Positions 57,368 to 58,990 of a DNA stretch of 58,990 nucleotides are shown here, in pieces; position 1 is the stretch's first letter; every line of letters begins with the position of its first letter. The translations under genes were made by a program, and so were the position numbers. Origin of the DNA: CAYVAP01 sp964343195. GTDB lineage: Bacteria > Bacteroidota > Bacteroidia > J057. The notes beneath the pieces were generated by a model, which saw only the letters and a program-made list of their open reading frames with translations, ran no database searches and was not told where the DNA came from. The DNA lies in the NCBI GenBank assembly GCA_964343195.1, contig CAYFIR010000023.1:1-58990 (forward strand). The letters are read 5' to 3'.

Positions 57368-58924
57368 TCAGTCTTTTCCAACCCACTCCCCTACCGCATG
57401 ATGGGCCTCGCGGGTATCCTGCCAGGCAATCAGAACTGGACAGGGAACTTCGCCTTCAAAGATCAGGCCCAGGGCCTCCTTTCGTCCAAAGAGGATCAGC
57501 GTTGCGTTTTCCAGCAACGCCAGTTCCCGAACCTGCGCAATCATCTCAGAAGTGAGTCCGTACTTCAGGCCAGCCTTGGGGGAAAGGCCATGCAGGCTGA
57601 CCAATAGCCGATCATAGGTCCCTACGTTTTCTATGGAATTCAGCACTTCTACATTAGGAAGCGACTGATAATAAGCCTCTTCCGGGTTGACTCCGGGGGC
57701 GCCACTTCGCGTAAGCTGATGGTGCTTGAGGCCATCTTCGATGGGACTTAGGTGCAGCGGCAATACGGCCACTTTCTCCCCGGATTGGACGGGAGTTGCC
57801 CCTCCGAGAGGCTTCAAAGCCTTGTGATAAACCGACTGAATGGCCGCTTCCCATTGTGGGGAAGGAGGCACTACCCTGTACTGCTGTTGAGGCCTATCAA
57901 GGCCCAGCCACTGCTTGGCAGCTAACGTCCGGCGACAAGCCTGGTTGATGATGTCTTCACTGATCTCCCCATTGGCTACGGCAGCCTCGATCAGGTCGAT
58001 GGAACCGGGCACGTCGGTGCAGAAAACCATCGCGTCATTACCCGCTTGGAGGGCCATCATGGTCGCCTCTGCCATGGAATAATGCGCGGCAATTCCCTTC
58101 ATGTCCAGCGCATCGGTGAAGATCATGCCTTCAAATCCCAGCTTTTCACGCAGCCACCCCCGAATGATTTTGGGGGAGAGTGTAGCGGGGGTTACAGGAG
58201 TATCATCCAGCGCGTCCACCTGTAAATGAGCTGTCATCATGCCGCCGATGTTGGTTTTGGCCAATGCAGCAAAGGGGGCCATTTCCACCTCTTGAAGCCG
58301 CTCCAGGCTGTGCGGCAACTGCGGCAGGGTCAAATGTGAATCCTGATGGGTATCGCCGTGGCCGGGAAAATGCTTGGCAACAGCCATGACGCCTTCGCCC
58401 TGCATACCGCGCACGTAGGCATCGGCCTGTTCGACGACTGTGGCTTTATCGGTCCCAAATGAACGAAAGCCAATCACAGGATTGCTCGGCTCGGTATTCA
58501 GGTCCACTGAAGGAGCAAAATTGACATGCACCCCAATGCCTTTTGCCTGTCGGGCCAGATCAGCGGCCAATGTTTCGGTTAGCTTCGGATCATCAGCTTC
58601 TCCCAGCGTCATCGCATAAGGCATGGCTCCGCCCCCGTCCAGCCTCATGGCTAGCCCCCACTCCGCATCGATGGAAATCATCAAGGGAATGGCCGCAGCC
58701 GCCTGCAACCGCTGGGTCATGTCCATTTGCAACTCCTGCGTTCCCTGAAAGAAGGTGATCCCCCCAATTTCATATTCCCTGACCAATGCCATAAGCTCCT
58801 GAAAATGAGCCTCTCCCCGGTTGGACCAGGCAGGTACATGGATTAGCTGGGCGATGCGCTTACGTAGAGACAGTTGCTCCAACTGTTCTTCTACCCAGGG
58901 ACTATTTATAAATTCATTGATCAT
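57368..58924 (-). CDS. GH3 family beta-N-acetylhexosaminidase (NagZ-like)
   Basis: 518 residues. A GH3 catalytic barrel is clear: PLMISIDAEWGLAMRLDG near residue 80, VHVNFAPSVDLNTEPSNPVI, the NagZ-type loop AVAKHFPGHGDTHQDSHLTL (Lys184, His185; the Asp195-Ser-His197 dyad acts as acid/base in this group), and nucleophile Asp271 in FTDALDMKGIAAHYSM. The D-S-H loop marks N-acetylhexosaminidases rather than beta-glucosidases. The C-terminal ~170 residues are a partial GH3 C-domain (LLVSLHGLSPKAGL, LFGRKEALGL). No signal peptide is evident, so it is probably cytosolic, releasing GlcNAc from recycled muropeptides or imported sugars. Neighbouring sequences do not define the pathway. Confidence 0.9.
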   Translation of the reverse strand: MINEFINSPWVEEQLEQLSLRKRIAQLIHVPAWSNRGEAHFQELMALVREYEIGGITFFQGTQELQMDMTQRLQAAAAIPLMISIDAEWGLAMRLDGGGAMPYAMTLGEADDPKLTETLAADLARQAKGIGVHVNFAPSVDLNTEPSNPVIGFRSFGTDKATVVEQADAYVRGMQGEGVMAVAKHFPGHGDTHQDSHLTLPQLPHSLERLQEVEMAPFAALAKTNIGGMMTAHLQVDALDDTPVTPATLSPKIIRGWLREKLGFEGMIFTDALDMKGIAAHYSMAEATMMALQAGNDAMVFCTDVPGSIDLIEAAVANGEISEDIINQACRRTLAAKQWLGLDRPQQQYRVVPPSPQWEAAIQSVYHKALKPLGGATPVQSGEKVAVLPLHLSPIEDGLKHHQLTRSGAPGVNPEEAYYQSLPNVEVLNSIENVGTYDRLLVSLHGLSPKAGLKYGLTSEMIAQVRELALLENATLILFGRKEALGLIFEGEVPCPVLIAWQDTREAHHAVGEWVGKD

Positions 58925-58935
58925 GGGGGAAAAAT

Positions 58936-58990
58936 GGTGATCGGGGTGATCGGGGTGATCGGGGTGATCGGGGTGATCGGGGTGATCGGG
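58936..58990. repeat. 9-bp tandem repeat (GGTGATCGG), six copies to the window edge
   Basis: GGTGATCGG repeats with period 9 from 58936 to the last base of the window, directly upstream of the GH3 start codon. The array may continue outside. Related GTGATC/GGTCA words occur at 4297-4345 and 48988-49035. Confidence 0.9.

Overview
The window comes from a member of the Bacteroidota, most likely a marine or environmental Saprospiria-type bacterium (Lewinella/Phaeodactylibacter-like; the genus is inference). The evidence is a SusC/SusD pair, a hybrid two-component sensor with an AraC output domain, four proteins ending in type IX secretion (T9SS) type A sorting domains (YPNP start, Gly-x-Tyr near the end), a PorV-like outer-membrane protein, a DUF2911 protein, and intergenic DNA full of short dispersed repeats. 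Most genes are on the minus strand. No rRNA, tRNA or CRISPR array was recognised.

Layout. 1-2.4 kb is a scarred accessory strip: a UPF0175/DUF3368 toxin-antitoxin pair joined directly to the 3' stump of an FAD/Fe-S lactate-dehydrogenase-type gene, a second antitoxin with a broken ParE-like toxin, a small membrane protein and an HNH protein. 2.4-10.4 kb holds a secreted subtilisin, a YdgJ/IolW-type oxidoreductase, two outer-membrane/periplasmic proteins, a secreted beta-lactamase-fold hydrolase and a membrane protein. 10.7-14.8 kb holds a second Gfo/Idh/MocA oxidoreductase, six tandem ~82-bp hairpin repeats, an ECF sigma factor/TPR anti-sigma pair and a Gln/His-rich lipoprotein. 15-27 kb is mixed metabolism: three GNAT acetyltransferases, a nucleoside hydrolase, two PLP enzymes, a VOC protein, an SPFH/NAD-kinase-like overlapping pair, a DUF2911-TPR protein and an arsenite methyltransferase.

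27.6-45.9 kb is the centrepiece, an apparently complete fructan utilisation locus. In transcription order it runs: hybrid sensor with a sugar-binding periplasmic domain, MFS sugar permease, SusC, SusD, DUF4960-like surface lipoprotein with a calcium-loop insertion, T9SS-exported LamG-GH32 protein with an altered active-site motif, T9SS-exported protein with three tandem DUF4960-like modules (currently frameshifted), and a GH32 lipoprotein. The likely division of labour is capture and first cleavage outside the cell, import through SusCD, trimming to fructose by the GH32 lipoprotein, uptake by the permease and sensing by the hybrid kinase. The repeated binding modules on a secreted protein and the variant GH32 make it unlike the standard Bacteroides levan locus.

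46.3-48.9 kb has an H-NOX gas sensor followed by a hybrid histidine kinase. 49-53.7 kb is an ABC transporter whose permease is fused to an M1 aminopeptidase. 54-57.2 kb is a second ECF sigma factor with its membrane partner and a beta-helix lipoprotein. 57.4-58.9 kb is a NagZ-type GH3 enzyme, and the window stops inside a 9-bp tandem repeat. Intergenic repeats recur throughout, and in two places they appear to have replaced the 3' end of a gene.
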